Positions 16,843-26,116 are shown, counted from the stretch's first letter. The stretch is DNA of 64,000 bases from Celeribacter baekdonensis (GCF_900102315.1 NZ_FNBL01000001.1:757841-821840), one strand, 5' to 3'. The notes: generated by a model from the letters alone, not told the origin. A program made the numbers and translations.

Positions 16843-17601
16843 TTACAACACCCGCTTCAACCCTGACTGTACCTTCAACAATTTCGGCAAATAAACCGGG
16901 ATCAAGGCCTCCACACGCGCCTGTGTGGCGGCCATTCCGGTGTTGAGTGCCGCCACGACTGCGCCATGGCTGTTCACCAAAGGTACGGCAATGGAGCGCA
17001 GCCCGATCTCCACCTCTTGATCAATCAACGCATAGCCTTGGTTGCGCACCAAATCGACCCGCGCCATGACCTCTTCGGGGTCCGTGACACTGAATTTCGT
17101 GCGTGGCGAGAGGTCAGAGGCCTCGACCACCGCCCTCGCTTCCTCGCGCGGCAAAGCGGCCAAAAGCACCCGCCCCATCGAGGTACAATGCGCCGGAAGG
17201 CGCGAGCCGGGCATCAACCCGATGGACATCACCCGTTTTTGCGCCGCACGGGCAAGATAGACGATTTCGGTGCGATCCAAAATCGACACCGAACAGCTTT
17301 CGCCAATATTTTCCGTCAGTTGATCCAGCCAAGGCTGCACGATTTGCGGCAGCGGCAAGGCCGAAATCGCGCCCATCCCAAGCCGCAAAGCGCGATGGGT
17401 CAGCGTAAAAAATTTACCGTCATACTCGGCATAGCCCTCCGCATGCAGCGTCAAAAGACAGCGCCGCGCAGTGGCCCGATCCAGCCCGGTTTGTTTCGAC
17501 ACATCGGTGATCGACAGTTTCGGCGTCTCAGCCCCGAAACATTCAAGAACATGCAGGCCCTTGGCCAGAGAGGAGATGGTGTCTGATGATTTGTTCGCCA
17601 T
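16843..17601 (-). CDS. pcaR: IclR-family regulator of the beta-ketoadipate pathway (PcaR type)
   Basis: The 252-residue protein (MANKSSDTISSLAKGLHVLE...) has an N-terminal winged helix with S-I-T-D-V-S-K-Q-T-G-L-D-R-A-T-A-R-R-C-L and a C-terminal effector domain ending near L-P-K-L-L-K. Such PcaR/PcaU/PobR-type regulators respond to beta-ketoadipate or protocatechuate. It diverges from pcaIJF, which it most likely controls. An upstream in-frame ATG at 17646 exists, but 17601 begins right before the conserved domain and the extra residues are hydrophobic and unconserved. Confidence 0.9.
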   Translation of the reverse strand: MANKSSDTISSLAKGLHVLECFGAETPKLSITDVSKQTGLDRATARRCLLTLHAEGYAEYDGKFFTLTHRALRLGMGAISALPLPQIVQPWLDQLTENIGESCSVSILDRTEIVYLARAAQKRVMSIGLMPGSRLPAHCTSMGRVLLAALPREEARAVVEASDLSPRTKFSVTDPEEVMARVDLVRNQGYALIDQEVEIGLRSIAVPLVNSHGAVVAALNTGMAATQARVEALIPVYLPKLLKVQSGLKRVL

Positions 17602-17646
17602 GCGCACGAGAATTATCAACAGCCGAACAAATGTCAAGATGCGCAC
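17592..17646. promoter_or_regulatory. Candidate PcaR operator region
   Basis: TGCGCAC occurs twice (17601-17607 and 17640-17646), and TTGTTCG (17592-17598) and CGAACAA (17624-17630) form an inverted pair between and beside them. GTTCG/CGCAC halves are the building blocks of known PcaR/PobR operators. The arrangement between the divergent pcaR and pcaI starts supports this, but the exact site is not defined. Confidence 0.4.
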
Positions 17647-17707
17647 AAAATGACTCGGCCTTTTGCGCCTGCAAAGCTAGATCAACGTTAAGAATAAGGA
17701 GAGTCTC

Positions 17708-18427
17708 ATGGACAAAACCATCTCTACAGTGGCCGAGGCCATCGCCGAGATCCCCGACGGTGCACAGGTCATGATCGGCGGTTTCGGTGGTTCCGGCGCA
17801 CCGATCGAATTGATCCACGCGCTGATCGACCGCTTTCGCGAAACCGGCAGCCCGAAAAACCTGACCGTGATCAACAACAACGCGGGCAATGGCGGCATCG
17901 GCATTGCCGCGATGATCAAAGCGGGCATGGTCGCTAAAATGATCTGTTCCTTCCCGCGCAGTTCCAACGCCGAAGCCTTTAACGAGAAATATCTCGCGGG
18001 CGAGATCGAATTGGAACTGGTGCCGCAGGGCACATTGGCTGAACGCATCCGCGCGGCTGGTGCGGGCATCCCGGCGTTTTACACGCCCTCCTCTTTTGGC
18101 ACCGAACTTGCAATCGGCAAACCGACCGAAGAGTTCGACGGCAAAATGTATGTTCGTGAGCGTTGTCTAAAGGCCGATTTTGCCCTGATCAAAGGTCAAA
18201 TGGGCGACACGGTCGGCAACCTGACCTACCGCCTTGCGGGCCGCAATTTCAATCCGCTGATGGCCATGGCCGCGACGAAAACCATCGCACAAGTGTCCGA
18301 ACTCGTCGCCCCCGGCGGCATAAACCCGGAACAGGTTATCACCCCCGGCCTCTTTGTCGACGTGGTGGTCGAAGTTGCACATCCCCAACAAGAAGAAGTG
18401 CTCGTGCGCACGGGAGTGGTTCATTAA
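17708..18427 (+). CDS. pcaI: 3-oxoadipate CoA-transferase subunit A
   Basis: The 239-residue subunit has the CoA-transferase start D-G-A-Q-V-M-I-G-G-F-G-G-S-G-A-P near residues 17-32 (the oxyanion/glycine-rich motif of the alpha subunit). With PcaJ it moves CoA from succinyl-CoA to beta-ketoadipate. AAGGAG precedes the ATG by six bases. It is the first gene of pcaIJF; pcaJ starts on the next base after its stop. A scoAB-like acetoacetate role is the alternative, but pcaF downstream settles the pathway. Confidence 0.93.
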   Translation: MDKTISTVAEAIAEIPDGAQVMIGGFGGSGAPIELIHALIDRFRETGSPKNLTVINNNAGNGGIGIAAMIKAGMVAKMICSFPRSSNAEAFNEKYLAGEIELELVPQGTLAERIRAAGAGIPAFYTPSSFGTELAIGKPTEEFDGKMYVRERCLKADFALIKGQMGDTVGNLTYRLAGRNFNPLMAMAATKTIAQVSELVAPGGINPEQVITPGLFVDVVVEVAHPQQEEVLVRTGVVH

Positions 18428-19120
18428 ATGTCCGATTTCAACATTTCCGACGTGGCGCTCTCGAACGCCCAAATCGCCTGGCGCGCCGCGCAAGACATCG
18501 AAGACGGCTCCTATGTGAACCTCGGGATCGGCTTTCCCGAGATGATCGCCAAATTCCAACCCGAGGGCCGCGACGTCACCTATCACACCGAAAATGGCGT
18601 TTTGGGGTTCGGCAAAGCGCCGCTTGAGGGTGAGGAAGATTGGGACCTGATCAATGCGGGCAAAAAGGCGATCACGCTCAATCCGGGCGCGTCGTTTTTC
18701 CACCATGCCGACAGTTTCGCCATGGTTCGCGGCGGTCACCTCGACCTTGCCGTCTTGGGGGCCTATCAGATTGCCCAAAACGGCGATTTGGCGAACTGGC
18801 GCGTCGGCTCCAAAGGGGTGCCTGCGGTGGGCGGGGCGATGGATTTGGTCCATGGTGCCAAACGCGTCGCTGTGGTCACCGATCACGTCACCAAAGATGG
18901 CAAGCCGAAATTGGTTGAGGCCTGCACCTTTCCCCTGACCGGCGTCGCCTGCGTGACCCGCGTCTACACCTCTTTGGCGGTCGTCGACATTGAGGATGGA
19001 AAATTCATCCTGCGCGAAAAAGTGCCCGGGATGACCTTGGCGCAATTGCAGGCCGTCACGGGCGCAACGCTTCATGTTGACGGCGATGTGGCCGACCTGA
19101 ATGTACCGGAGGATTTGTAA
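18428..19120 (+). CDS. pcaJ: 3-oxoadipate CoA-transferase subunit B
   Basis: The 230-residue beta subunit has the catalytic glutamate in Y-H-T-E-N-G-V-L-G-F-G (about residue 58) and N-L-G-I-G-F-P-E-M-I, as in family I CoA transferases. It forms the active heteromer with PcaI. It begins directly after the pcaI stop and its own stop overlaps the pcaF start by one base (TAATG), so the three genes are tightly coupled. Confidence 0.95.
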   Translation: MSDFNISDVALSNAQIAWRAAQDIEDGSYVNLGIGFPEMIAKFQPEGRDVTYHTENGVLGFGKAPLEGEEDWDLINAGKKAITLNPGASFFHHADSFAMVRGGHLDLAVLGAYQIAQNGDLANWRVGSKGVPAVGGAMDLVHGAKRVAVVTDHVTKDGKPKLVEACTFPLTGVACVTRVYTSLAVVDIEDGKFILREKVPGMTLAQLQAVTGATLHVDGDVADLNVPEDL

Positions 19121-20319
19121 TGCAAGACGTCTATATCTGCGACTATATCCGCACGCCTGTGGGCCGTTATGGCGGGGCTTTGGCCTCGGTGCGCGCCGAT
19201 GATTTGGGCGCGATCCCTTTGAAAGAATTGGCAAAACGCAACCCCGGCATGGACCTCTCAGAGATTGACGAGGTGATCTTTGGCTGTGCCAACCAAGCGG
19301 GCGAAGACAACCGCAACGTGGCGCGGATGTCGCTTTTGCTGGCGGGTTTCCCGGACTCTGTGCCGGGCACGACGATGAACCGTTTGTGCGGCTCCGGCAT
19401 GGACGCGATCATCACCGCCGCGCGCGCGATCAAGGCGGGCGAGGCCGAATTGATCATCGCGGGTGGGGTCGAATCCATGTCCCGCGCGCCCTTCGTGATG
19501 CCCAAGGCCGAGACGGCGTTTTCGCGCGCCAATGCGGTCTATGACACCACCATCGGCTGGCGATTTGTGAACCCGCTGATGAAAAAGATATACGGCGTCG
19601 ACTCGATGCCCGAGACGGCCGAAAACGTCGCCGAAGATTTCAATATCGCGCGCGAGGATCAGGATCTTTTCGCCCTGCGCTCGCAACAAAAAGCGGGTGC
19701 TGCGATGGCAAACGGGCGGCTCGCGCGCGAGATCGTCGCGGTGGCAATCCCGCAGCGCAAAGGCGATCCGATCATCATCGACACCGACGAACACCCGCGC
19801 CCTTCGACCACATTGGCGGATTTGCAAAAGCTCAAAACCTTTGTCAAAGCCGACGGCACGGTGACGGCGGGCAATGCCTCCGGCGTCAATGACGGGGCGG
19901 CGGCTTTGATTTTGGCGACGAAAGAAGCCGCGCAAAAACATGGGCTTACGCCGATTGCCAAAGTGTTGGGCGGGGCCACGGCGGGGGTTGCGCCGCGCAT
20001 CATGGGCTTTGGCCCGGCACCGGCGTCGAAAAAACTGATGACGCGGCTGGGCCTCACGCAAGAGGACTTCGCGGTGATCGAATTGAACGAGGCCTTCGCC
20101 AGCCAAGGCCTCGCCACGCTGCGCGATTTGGGTATTGCCGACGACGATCCACGCGTCAATCCGAACGGCGGCGCGATTGCGCTTGGCCATCCGCTTGGCA
20201 TGTCAGGAGCACGGATCACCGGCACCGCGATGTTGGAACTCAAACCGGGTGAAAAATCGCTCTCGACCATGTGCATTGGCGTCGGCCAAGGCATCGCGAT
20301 TGTGCTTGAGGCGGTGTAA
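19120..20319 (+). CDS. pcaF: 3-oxoadipyl-CoA thiolase
   Basis: The 399-residue thiolase has the acyl-binding Cys near residue 90 in N-R-L-C-G-S-G-M-D-A, the active-site His in G-G-A-I-A-L-G-H-P-L-G-M-S-G, and the second Cys in S-T-M-C-I-G-V-G-Q-G. It cleaves beta-ketoadipyl-CoA into succinyl-CoA and acetyl-CoA, the last step of the pathway. Context with pcaIJ and pcaDCHGB makes PcaF more likely than a general acetyl-CoA acetyltransferase. A convergent LysR gene starts 10 bases after its stop. Confidence 0.95.
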   Translation: MQDVYICDYIRTPVGRYGGALASVRADDLGAIPLKELAKRNPGMDLSEIDEVIFGCANQAGEDNRNVARMSLLLAGFPDSVPGTTMNRLCGSGMDAIITAARAIKAGEAELIIAGGVESMSRAPFVMPKAETAFSRANAVYDTTIGWRFVNPLMKKIYGVDSMPETAENVAEDFNIAREDQDLFALRSQQKAGAAMANGRLAREIVAVAIPQRKGDPIIIDTDEHPRPSTTLADLQKLKTFVKADGTVTAGNASGVNDGAAALILATKEAAQKHGLTPIAKVLGGATAGVAPRIMGFGPAPASKKLMTRLGLTQEDFAVIELNEAFASQGLATLRDLGIADDDPRVNPNGGAIALGHPLGMSGARITGTAMLELKPGEKSLSTMCIGVGQGIAIVLEAV

Positions 20320-20328
20320 GATCAAAGA

Positions 20329-20359
20329 TCAGCGGGCGGCCATCTGTTCCGCCCGCTGA
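20329..20359. terminator. Hairpin at the pcaF/pcaQ convergence
   Basis: TCAGCGGGCGG and CCGCCCGCTGA are perfect 11-base arms around a nine-base loop. The hairpin contains the pcaQ stop codon and lies 10 bases after pcaF. There is no T-run on either strand, so it may slow or protect transcripts rather than terminate intrinsically. Confidence 0.4.
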
Positions 20360-21243
20360 TGAAGCAAACTCGCCAAAAGATCGGCAGGCGTGTTTTGACC
20401 AAAGGCGAATTTGCGCGTCAAACCGACCGCGCCGGACATGTAATCGGCCTTCATATCAAGCGTCCCCAATGTGCCCGCCGCCAATTCCCGTGCCACCACG
20501 CCGCGCGAGATAAACCACAGCATATCCGATTGCTCCAACAGCGTCAGCGCCACTGGCAAAGCCACGGTTTCAAACACCGGACGCAGCGCCGACAGGCCCA
20601 TCGCGGAGAGGTATTGATCGACCGTGGCCCGGATGATCGCACCGGGGTTGGGCAGGATCAGCGGATAGGTCGAAAGCGCCTGAACCGGGTCGCGACCCAA
20701 GGCCGGATGACCGGCGCGCGCGACCAGTTCAATCGGCTCATCATAGAGATACTCAAAGGACAGGCCGGGCATGTCCTTTGACCCCGGCATCCGCCCGATC
20801 ATCAGATCAATTTTGCCCGACCGCAGCATGTCGATCAGGTAGCGATTGGGCCCGGTCATCACGCCGATGCGCGCCTCTGGCCGCAGCTCGTGAAACTCCA
20901 AAGCGACCGAGGGAAAGAACCCGCCCGCCACGGTGGGCAGGACGCCAACTTTGACCAGATCACGATGCGACGGGCCGCTGAGGACGCGACACCCGGCCTC
21001 AAGGCTTTGCAAGGCAGCAATAGCATGACGGCGAAAGGCCTCGCCACCGGGGGTCAGGATCGCGCGCCGCCCTGTGCGTTCAAACAATTCCGTGCCAAGC
21101 TGGGCCTCAAGTTCCGACACGGTTTTCGAGAGCGCCGGTTGCGACACATTGCGCACCCGTGCCGCAGCAGAGATGGTGCCCGCCTCAGCAACAGAGAGGA
21201 AGGCTTCGAGGTGGCGGAGTTTGAGACCGTTAGGTATATTCAT
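20329..21243 (-). CDS. pcaQ: LysR-family activator of pcaDCHGB (PcaQ)
   Basis: The 304-residue regulator starts L-K-L-R-H-L-E-A-F-L-S-V-A-E-A-G with a LysR helix-turn-helix (residues 10-65: S-A-A-A-R-V-R-N-V-S-Q-P-A-L-S-K-T-V-S-E-L-E) and an effector domain from about 95. PcaQ activates the pcaD operon with beta-carboxymuconate or gamma-carboxymuconolactone as inducer. It diverges from pcaD with a 75-base spacer that has a GGTTAT hexamer (21246-21251) resembling half of the known ATAACC-N4-GGTTAA site. The frame is open further upstream across pcaD, but ATG 21243 begins just before the conserved domain. Confidence 0.92.
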   Translation of the reverse strand: MNIPNGLKLRHLEAFLSVAEAGTISAAARVRNVSQPALSKTVSELEAQLGTELFERTGRRAILTPGGEAFRRHAIAALQSLEAGCRVLSGPSHRDLVKVGVLPTVAGGFFPSVALEFHELRPEARIGVMTGPNRYLIDMLRSGKIDLMIGRMPGSKDMPGLSFEYLYDEPIELVARAGHPALGRDPVQALSTYPLILPNPGAIIRATVDQYLSAMGLSALRPVFETVALPVALTLLEQSDMLWFISRGVVARELAAGTLGTLDMKADYMSGAVGLTRKFAFGQNTPADLLASLLHQRAEQMAAR

Positions 21244-21318
21244 TTGGTTATGGTTTTGGCATGATATTGTATTTTTTCCAATGAAAATATTATGGCAATC
21301 TAAAGCAAGGAGGATCAC

Positions 21319-22101
21319 ATGCACGCATTCACCCGCCCTTGGGGCACACAGCATTTGAGCCAGACACAGGGCGAGGGAACCGCTTTGGTGTTCCTGAACT
21401 CTTTGGGCACCGACCTGCGGATGTGGGACGCGGTTTGCACGCGCCTGCCAAAGGAGTGGGCCACGCTACGGATGGACAAACGCGGGCATGGCCTGTCCGA
21501 GACTGCGCCCGAGGGCTATGGCATCCTCGATTTGGCCAAAGACGTTTTGGCCGCGATGGACCACGCCGGGATTGAGCGCGCTGTGATCGTCGGCTGTTCC
21601 ATCGGCGGGTTGATTGCGCAACATATCGCGCTGATGGCACCCGAACGGGTGATCGGTCTGGTTCTGTCCAACACCGCGCCGCAACTGGGCCTGGCTGAGG
21701 GTTGGTTGTCGCGCATCGAGGCCATTCGCAGCAAGGGCATGGCAGCGATGGCCGAGGGGGTTTTGCCACGTTGGTTTGGGCCGGATTTTCTGACCCATCC
21801 CGATGCAGCACTTTGGCGCACGATGTTGGCGCGCACCGATCAGGATGGCTATATCGCCACCTGCGCCGCGATTGCGGGCACCGACATCACCGCGCGCCTA
21901 AGCGAAATCACCCAACCCGCGCTGGTCATCGCCGGCAAGCATGATCTGGCCACGCCGCCGACCGTGGTCGAGGCCCTCGCGCGTGCTCTGCCCCGCGCCG
22001 ATTTCATGATGTTCGAAACCACAGGCCACCTGCCCGCGATTGAAACACCCGACGCCTTTACCCAGGCGCTTGTCCGATTTGTCGAAAGGATCACCGCATG
22101 A
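21319..22101 (+). CDS. pcaD: 3-oxoadipate enol-lactonase
   Basis: The 260-residue alpha/beta hydrolase has the nucleophile elbow G-C-S-I-G-G near residues 93-98, an Asp in G-K-H-D-L-A-T-P-P and a His in E-T-T-G-H-L-P-A. It hydrolyses beta-ketoadipate enol-lactone to beta-ketoadipate. AAGGAGG lies 7 bases upstream of the ATG. pcaC overlaps its end by four bases. It is the first gene of pcaDCHGB, controlled from the pcaQ-pcaD spacer. Confidence 0.94.
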   Translation: MHAFTRPWGTQHLSQTQGEGTALVFLNSLGTDLRMWDAVCTRLPKEWATLRMDKRGHGLSETAPEGYGILDLAKDVLAAMDHAGIERAVIVGCSIGGLIAQHIALMAPERVIGLVLSNTAPQLGLAEGWLSRIEAIRSKGMAAMAEGVLPRWFGPDFLTHPDAALWRTMLARTDQDGYIATCAAIAGTDITARLSEITQPALVIAGKHDLATPPTVVEALARALPRADFMMFETTGHLPAIETPDAFTQALVRFVERITA

Positions 22102-22484
22102 GCACAGCATTCGACCAAGGGATGAAAACCCGCCGCGAGGTCTTGGGCGATGCCCATGTCGACCGCGCCGAGGCCGCCAAAACCGACTTTGATCTGCCGT
22201 TTCAAACGCTGATCACCGAGGGGGCTTGGGGGACGGTATGGTCGTCGGACAAAATCTCGCGTCGAGAGCGGTCGATGTTGACCATCGCGCTATTGGCCGC
22301 GACTGGAAATTTTGAGGAAATTCCGATGCATATCCGCGCCACCGCGCGCACGGGCGCATCGAAAGAGGATGTGGCGGAGGCTCTGCAACATGTGGCGATT
22401 TACGCGGGTGTGCCAAAGGCAAATCACGCCCTGAAATTGGCCAAACAGACCTTTGCCGAAATGGAGGAGAGTGAAAATGACTGA
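22098..22484 (+). CDS. pcaC: 4-carboxymuconolactone decarboxylase
   Basis: The 128-residue protein is a single CMD/AhpD-like domain with R-R-E-R-S-M-L-T-I-A-L-L-A-A and H-I-R-A-T-A-R-T-G-A-S-K-E-D-V, the conserved surroundings of the active site. It decarboxylates gamma-carboxymuconolactone to the enol-lactone used by PcaD. Starts four bases inside pcaD and overlaps pcaH by eight bases. Length matches stand-alone PcaC (about 130). Confidence 0.95.
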   Translation: MSTAFDQGMKTRREVLGDAHVDRAEAAKTDFDLPFQTLITEGAWGTVWSSDKISRRERSMLTIALLAATGNFEEIPMHIRATARTGASKEDVAEALQHVAIYAGVPKANHALKLAKQTFAEMEESEND

Positions 22485-23205
22485 TATGGGTCCCTTGATC
22501 CCGCGCAATCGCGCGATCCATCCGGTGCCTTACGACCCGGATTATAAGACGAGCGTATCGCGCTCGCCCAACCTGCCGCTTTTGTCGATGGAAAGCAGCC
22601 CGTCCGAGGAAACTGGCCCGACGTTTGGCCATAACAAACTCGGCGCTTTGGACAACAACCTGATCCTGAACTGGACCAAGGGCGCAGCCCCCGCTGTGGG
22701 CGAACGCATCCTGATGCATGGTCGGGTTTTGGACGAAATGGGCCGCCCAGTGCCGAACACATTGATCGAGATTTGGCAAGCCAACGCAGGCGGACGCTAT
22801 CGCCACAAGAAGGACAGCTATTTCGCCCCGCTCGACCCGAATTTTGGCGGCTGTGGCCGGACCATTACGGATGAAAACGGATATTATGAGTTTCTGACCG
22901 TGCGCCCCGGCGCCTACCCTTGGCCGAACCGCGCCAATGATTGGCGGCCGATGCACATCCATATTTCGGTCTATGGTCACAGCTTTGGCCAGCGCCTGAT
23001 CACCCAGATGTATTTCGAGGGCGATCCTTTGATCAATCACTGCCCGATTGCGGCGACGATCAAAGACCGCAGCTCGCTGGATCGTCTGGTCGCGCCGCTG
23101 GATTTCTCGAAATCGCGTCCACTCGATTTCCTCGCCTATAAATTTGACATCGTGCTGCGCGGTCGCCGCCAGACCATGTTCGAAAACAAGCTGGAGGGCA
23201 TGTAA
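22477..23205 (+). CDS. pcaH: Protocatechuate 3,4-dioxygenase beta subunit
   Basis: The 242-residue subunit carries the non-haem ferric site: a Tyr in A-G-G-R-Y-R-H-K, another in G-A-Y-P-W, and the two His in W-R-P-M-H-I-H-I-S-V-Y-G. It opens the ring of protocatechuate between the hydroxyls. The ATG at 22477 is preceded by GGAGGAG and lies inside the pcaC tail (eight-base overlap). An earlier in-frame ATG at 22453 is less likely. pcaG follows immediately. Confidence 0.95.
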   Translation: MTDMGPLIPRNRAIHPVPYDPDYKTSVSRSPNLPLLSMESSPSEETGPTFGHNKLGALDNNLILNWTKGAAPAVGERILMHGRVLDEMGRPVPNTLIEIWQANAGGRYRHKKDSYFAPLDPNFGGCGRTITDENGYYEFLTVRPGAYPWPNRANDWRPMHIHISVYGHSFGQRLITQMYFEGDPLINHCPIAATIKDRSSLDRLVAPLDFSKSRPLDFLAYKFDIVLRGRRQTMFENKLEGM

Positions 23206-23206
23206 G

Positions 23207-23812
23207 ATGGTCCAGAAACTTGACACATTGATTGAAACCGCGTCTCAAACAGCGGGCCCCTATGTCCATATCGGGTTGATGCCGACCTACGCGGGCAATG
23301 GCGGCTATTACGACGAAGAGATCGCAACGACGCCTTTTGTGGACGAGAGCAAAGCCAAAGGTGACGTAATTGAAATCGTCGGATCGGTGTTTGATGGCAC
23401 CGGCTGGGCAATGCGCGACGCTCTCATTGAGTCCTGGCAATGCGATGCCGCTGGCGTGTTTCCTGGCGCTGAGGGTGCAGACCCGGCTTTCACTGGCCAT
23501 TGCCGTTTTGCCGCCGATGCAGACACTGGCGAATTTACGCTGCGCACCGTGAAACCCGGGTCTTACATGGGCCGAGGTGGCGTCATAAGCGCGCCGCATA
23601 TCTCCCTTTGGGTGGTGGCGCGTGGGATCAACATTGGCCTCAACACCCGAATTTATTTCGAGGATGAGGACAATGCCAATGACCCGCTTTTGAACCGGAT
23701 CGAACAGCGCCCGCGCGTTGAAACTTTGATCGCAAAAAAGACCGCCGACGGCATCTATCGCTTTGACATCCGCCTTCAGGGCGCAGGTGAGACGGTGTTT
23801 CTCGACCTGTAA
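23207..23812 (+). CDS. pcaG: Protocatechuate 3,4-dioxygenase alpha subunit
   Basis: The 201-residue subunit starts with T-A-S-Q-T-A-G-P-Y-V-H-I-G and contains G-R-G-G-V-I-S-A-P-H-I-S-L-W, as in PcaG. It lacks the full iron ligand set because it supports the active site made by PcaH. The ATG at 23207 lies one base after the pcaH stop; the reading frame is open further upstream but overlaps pcaH. A hairpin follows the stop. Confidence 0.95.
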   Translation: MVQKLDTLIETASQTAGPYVHIGLMPTYAGNGGYYDEEIATTPFVDESKAKGDVIEIVGSVFDGTGWAMRDALIESWQCDAAGVFPGAEGADPAFTGHCRFAADADTGEFTLRTVKPGSYMGRGGVISAPHISLWVVARGINIGLNTRIYFEDEDNANDPLLNRIEQRPRVETLIAKKTADGIYRFDIRLQGAGETVFLDL

Positions 23813-23833
23813 CTTTTGTACAAATCAAACTAT

Positions 23834-23858
23834 AAGGGGCGGCAACCACCGCCCCTTT
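23834..23858 (+). terminator. Stem-loop between pcaG and pcaB
   Basis: AAGGGGCGG and CCGCCCCTT form perfect nine-base arms with a six-base loop, followed by a short T-run. It lies 21 bases after pcaG and 22 before pcaB, so it probably acts as a partial terminator or a transcript stabiliser inside the operon. Confidence 0.55.
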
Positions 23859-23880
23859 CGCCATAAACAAGGACAATTCG

Positions 23881-24933
23881 ATGAGCAGCTCTGTTTTTGA
23901 TCACCCGTGGCTGTCCGGCCTTTTTGGCGATCCTGAGATGGCCGCGATCCTGTCGCCTGAGCGGCAGATGGCGCATATGTTGACATTCGAAGCCGCATGG
24001 TCGCGCGCCTGTGGCGCAGCGGGCATATTTGATCCGACGCTGGCGGAAGAGGCCGCGCGCGCGATTGAACGCGCCACAATCGACTTTGCCGATATTGCCA
24101 AAGGCATGGCGCAAGACGGCGTGCCCATTCCGCGCTTGATTGCTCAGCTCAAAGCCACAGCCCCTGCCGCCGCGTTACACAAAGGCGCGACCTCACAGGA
24201 TGTGGTCGACACCGCATTGGTGCTCACCCTGCGCGAAGCGTCATTTTTGATTGCGGGGCGTTTGATGGCGTTGGAAACCTATTTGAAAGCGTTGGAAGAC
24301 CGGTTTGGCGATGCGCCGTTGATGGGTCGCACCCGGATGCAAGCGGCCACGGAGATCAGCGTTCGGGATCGGGTTTTGACCTGGCGATTGCCGCTTGCGG
24401 ATCACCTCAAAACGCTCGATCAAAGCCGTGAAAATGTTGAAAAAGTGCAAATCGGCGGCGCCTCAGGCGACCGTAAAGCACTTGGGGATCAGGCCGATCT
24501 GGTCGTCTCTGAGGTCGCGAAAATCCTTGGCCTCGCGCCCACAGACAAGGCATGGCACAGCATGCGGCATGGCCTCGCAGGCTATGCCTCTTTCCTTTCT
24601 CTCATCACCGGAAGCCTTGGTAAAATCGGCCAAGACATCGCCCTTATGTCGCAACAAGGTATTGAAGAGATTTCCCTTTCCGGCAGCGGTGGTTCGTCGG
24701 CCATGCCACATAAACAAAACCCGGTCGCGGCAGAACTCCTCGTCACCCTTGCACGGTTCAACGCCACGCAGGTCTCAGCCATGCATCACGCCATGATCCA
24801 TGAACAAGACCGCTCGGGCGCGGCGTGGTCGCTTGAATGGATGGTCCTGCCACAAATGATGATGGCCACGGGGCGGGCGCTCGCCATGGCCATCACATTG
24901 ATCAAAAATATTGAGCGGATCGGAACGCCTTAA
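23881..24933 (+). CDS. pcaB: 3-carboxy-cis,cis-muconate cycloisomerase
   Basis: The 350-residue enzyme belongs to the fumarase/aspartase superfamily, with the signature G-S-S-A-M-P-H-K-Q-N-P-V near residues 278-289 and T-S-Q-D-V-V-D near residue 104. It lactonises beta-carboxymuconate, the PcaHG product. It is about 100 residues shorter than the Pseudomonas enzyme, lacking the C-terminal region, as is common in this lineage. Last gene of pcaDCHGB; converges with pobA with a four-base overlap. Confidence 0.93.
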   Translation: MSSSVFDHPWLSGLFGDPEMAAILSPERQMAHMLTFEAAWSRACGAAGIFDPTLAEEAARAIERATIDFADIAKGMAQDGVPIPRLIAQLKATAPAAALHKGATSQDVVDTALVLTLREASFLIAGRLMALETYLKALEDRFGDAPLMGRTRMQAATEISVRDRVLTWRLPLADHLKTLDQSRENVEKVQIGGASGDRKALGDQADLVVSEVAKILGLAPTDKAWHSMRHGLAGYASFLSLITGSLGKIGQDIALMSQQGIEEISLSGSGGSSAMPHKQNPVAAELLVTLARFNATQVSAMHHAMIHEQDRSGAAWSLEWMVLPQMMMATGRALAMAITLIKNIERIGTP

Positions 24934-26099
24934 AACGGCAAGCCGATGTAGTTTTCCGCCAAATCACGCCGCGCGGTTTCCGAGGTTGCAAGATGCGTCA
25001 ACGTCGCTTTGCGCATTTGTTCGGCAAAGGCATCTTCACCGTCAAACCGATGCAACATCGTGGTCATTTGCCAGCTAAAGCGCATGGCTTTCCAAATCCG
25101 CTCCAAGGCGCGGGCAGAGTATTCGTCGATGCCAGTCTTTGAACCGCCCTTCACCGCGTCAATGAGGGCTTTGTACAAGTAATAGACATCCGAAGCCGCA
25201 AGATTAAGCCCTTTCGCCCCGGTCGGTGGCACGATATGTGCAGCATCCCCAACAAGGAACATATTGCCCCAACGCAAAGGTTCGGCCACGAAACTGCGCA
25301 GCGGCGCAATGGATTTTTCAATCGACGGGCCGGTGATCAGACGTGCGGCGGCGTCAGAGGGAATACGGCGGGAAAACGCGTCCCAAAACCGCTGATCCGA
25401 CCAATCTTCGACCTTATCCGACAGCGGCACCTGCACATAATAGCGCACCAGATTTTCGTTGCGCATCGAGGCGAGCGCAAAGCCGTGGCGCGAATTGGAA
25501 TAAATCAACTCGTCATGGACCGGCGGGGTTTCGGACAAAATCCCAAGCCACCCAAAGGGATAGACGCGTTCAAACTCGCGGCGTTTTTCCTCGGGGATGG
25601 TTTTGCGCGACACCCCGTGAAAGCCATCGCAGCCCGCCACATAGAGGCACTCAAGCCGCTTGCGCGCGCCGTCATGGGTGAATTCGACATAGGATGTGGC
25701 TTGGTCAAGATCGTGAATCGACACATCTTCGACGCCGTGGATCACGGTGGTGCCGATGGCGTCTTGGGCATTGTAAAGGTCGGTGGTGACCTCGGTCTGA
25801 CCATAGACCATGACCTGTTTTCCGGTCAGTTCCTTAAAGTCGATATGGACCATCAACTCGTCGTCAGTGAGGTAACAGCCATCATGCGGAATGCCCTCTT
25901 TCTCCATGCGCGCGCCGACGCCCGCCTCGTTCAAAAGCTCGACCGTGCCCCATTCCAAAATGCCCGCACGGATGCGCGAGAGCACATGCGCGCGGCTGGA
26001 GCGTTCGAGCACCACGGTCTCGACGCCCGCTTTGTTCAACAGGTGTGACAGTAAAAGGCCAGACGGGCCTCCGCCGATAATGGCGACTTGGGTTTTCAT
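24930..26099 (-). CDS. pobA: 4-hydroxybenzoate 3-monooxygenase
   Basis: The 389-residue flavoprotein has G-G-G-P-S-G-L-L-L-S near residues 9-18, the D-G motif A-G-C-D-G-F-H-G-V-S-R, and G-D-A-A-H-I-V-P-P-T-G-A-K-G-L-N-L-A, all typical of p-hydroxybenzoate hydroxylase. It makes protocatechuate for the adjacent pca genes using NADPH and oxygen. It diverges from an AraC-type regulator (pobR) across a 91-base spacer with a 12-base palindrome. Confidence 0.96.
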   Translation of the reverse strand: MKTQVAIIGGGPSGLLLSHLLNKAGVETVVLERSSRAHVLSRIRAGILEWGTVELLNEAGVGARMEKEGIPHDGCYLTDDELMVHIDFKELTGKQVMVYGQTEVTTDLYNAQDAIGTTVIHGVEDVSIHDLDQATSYVEFTHDGARKRLECLYVAGCDGFHGVSRKTIPEEKRREFERVYPFGWLGILSETPPVHDELIYSNSRHGFALASMRNENLVRYYVQVPLSDKVEDWSDQRFWDAFSRRIPSDAAARLITGPSIEKSIAPLRSFVAEPLRWGNMFLVGDAAHIVPPTGAKGLNLAASDVYYLYKALIDAVKGGSKTGIDEYSARALERIWKAMRFSWQMTTMLHRFDGEDAFAEQMRKATLTHLATSETARRDLAENYIGLPF

Positions 26100-26116
26100 A
26101 TGCGTTTCTCCCTTTT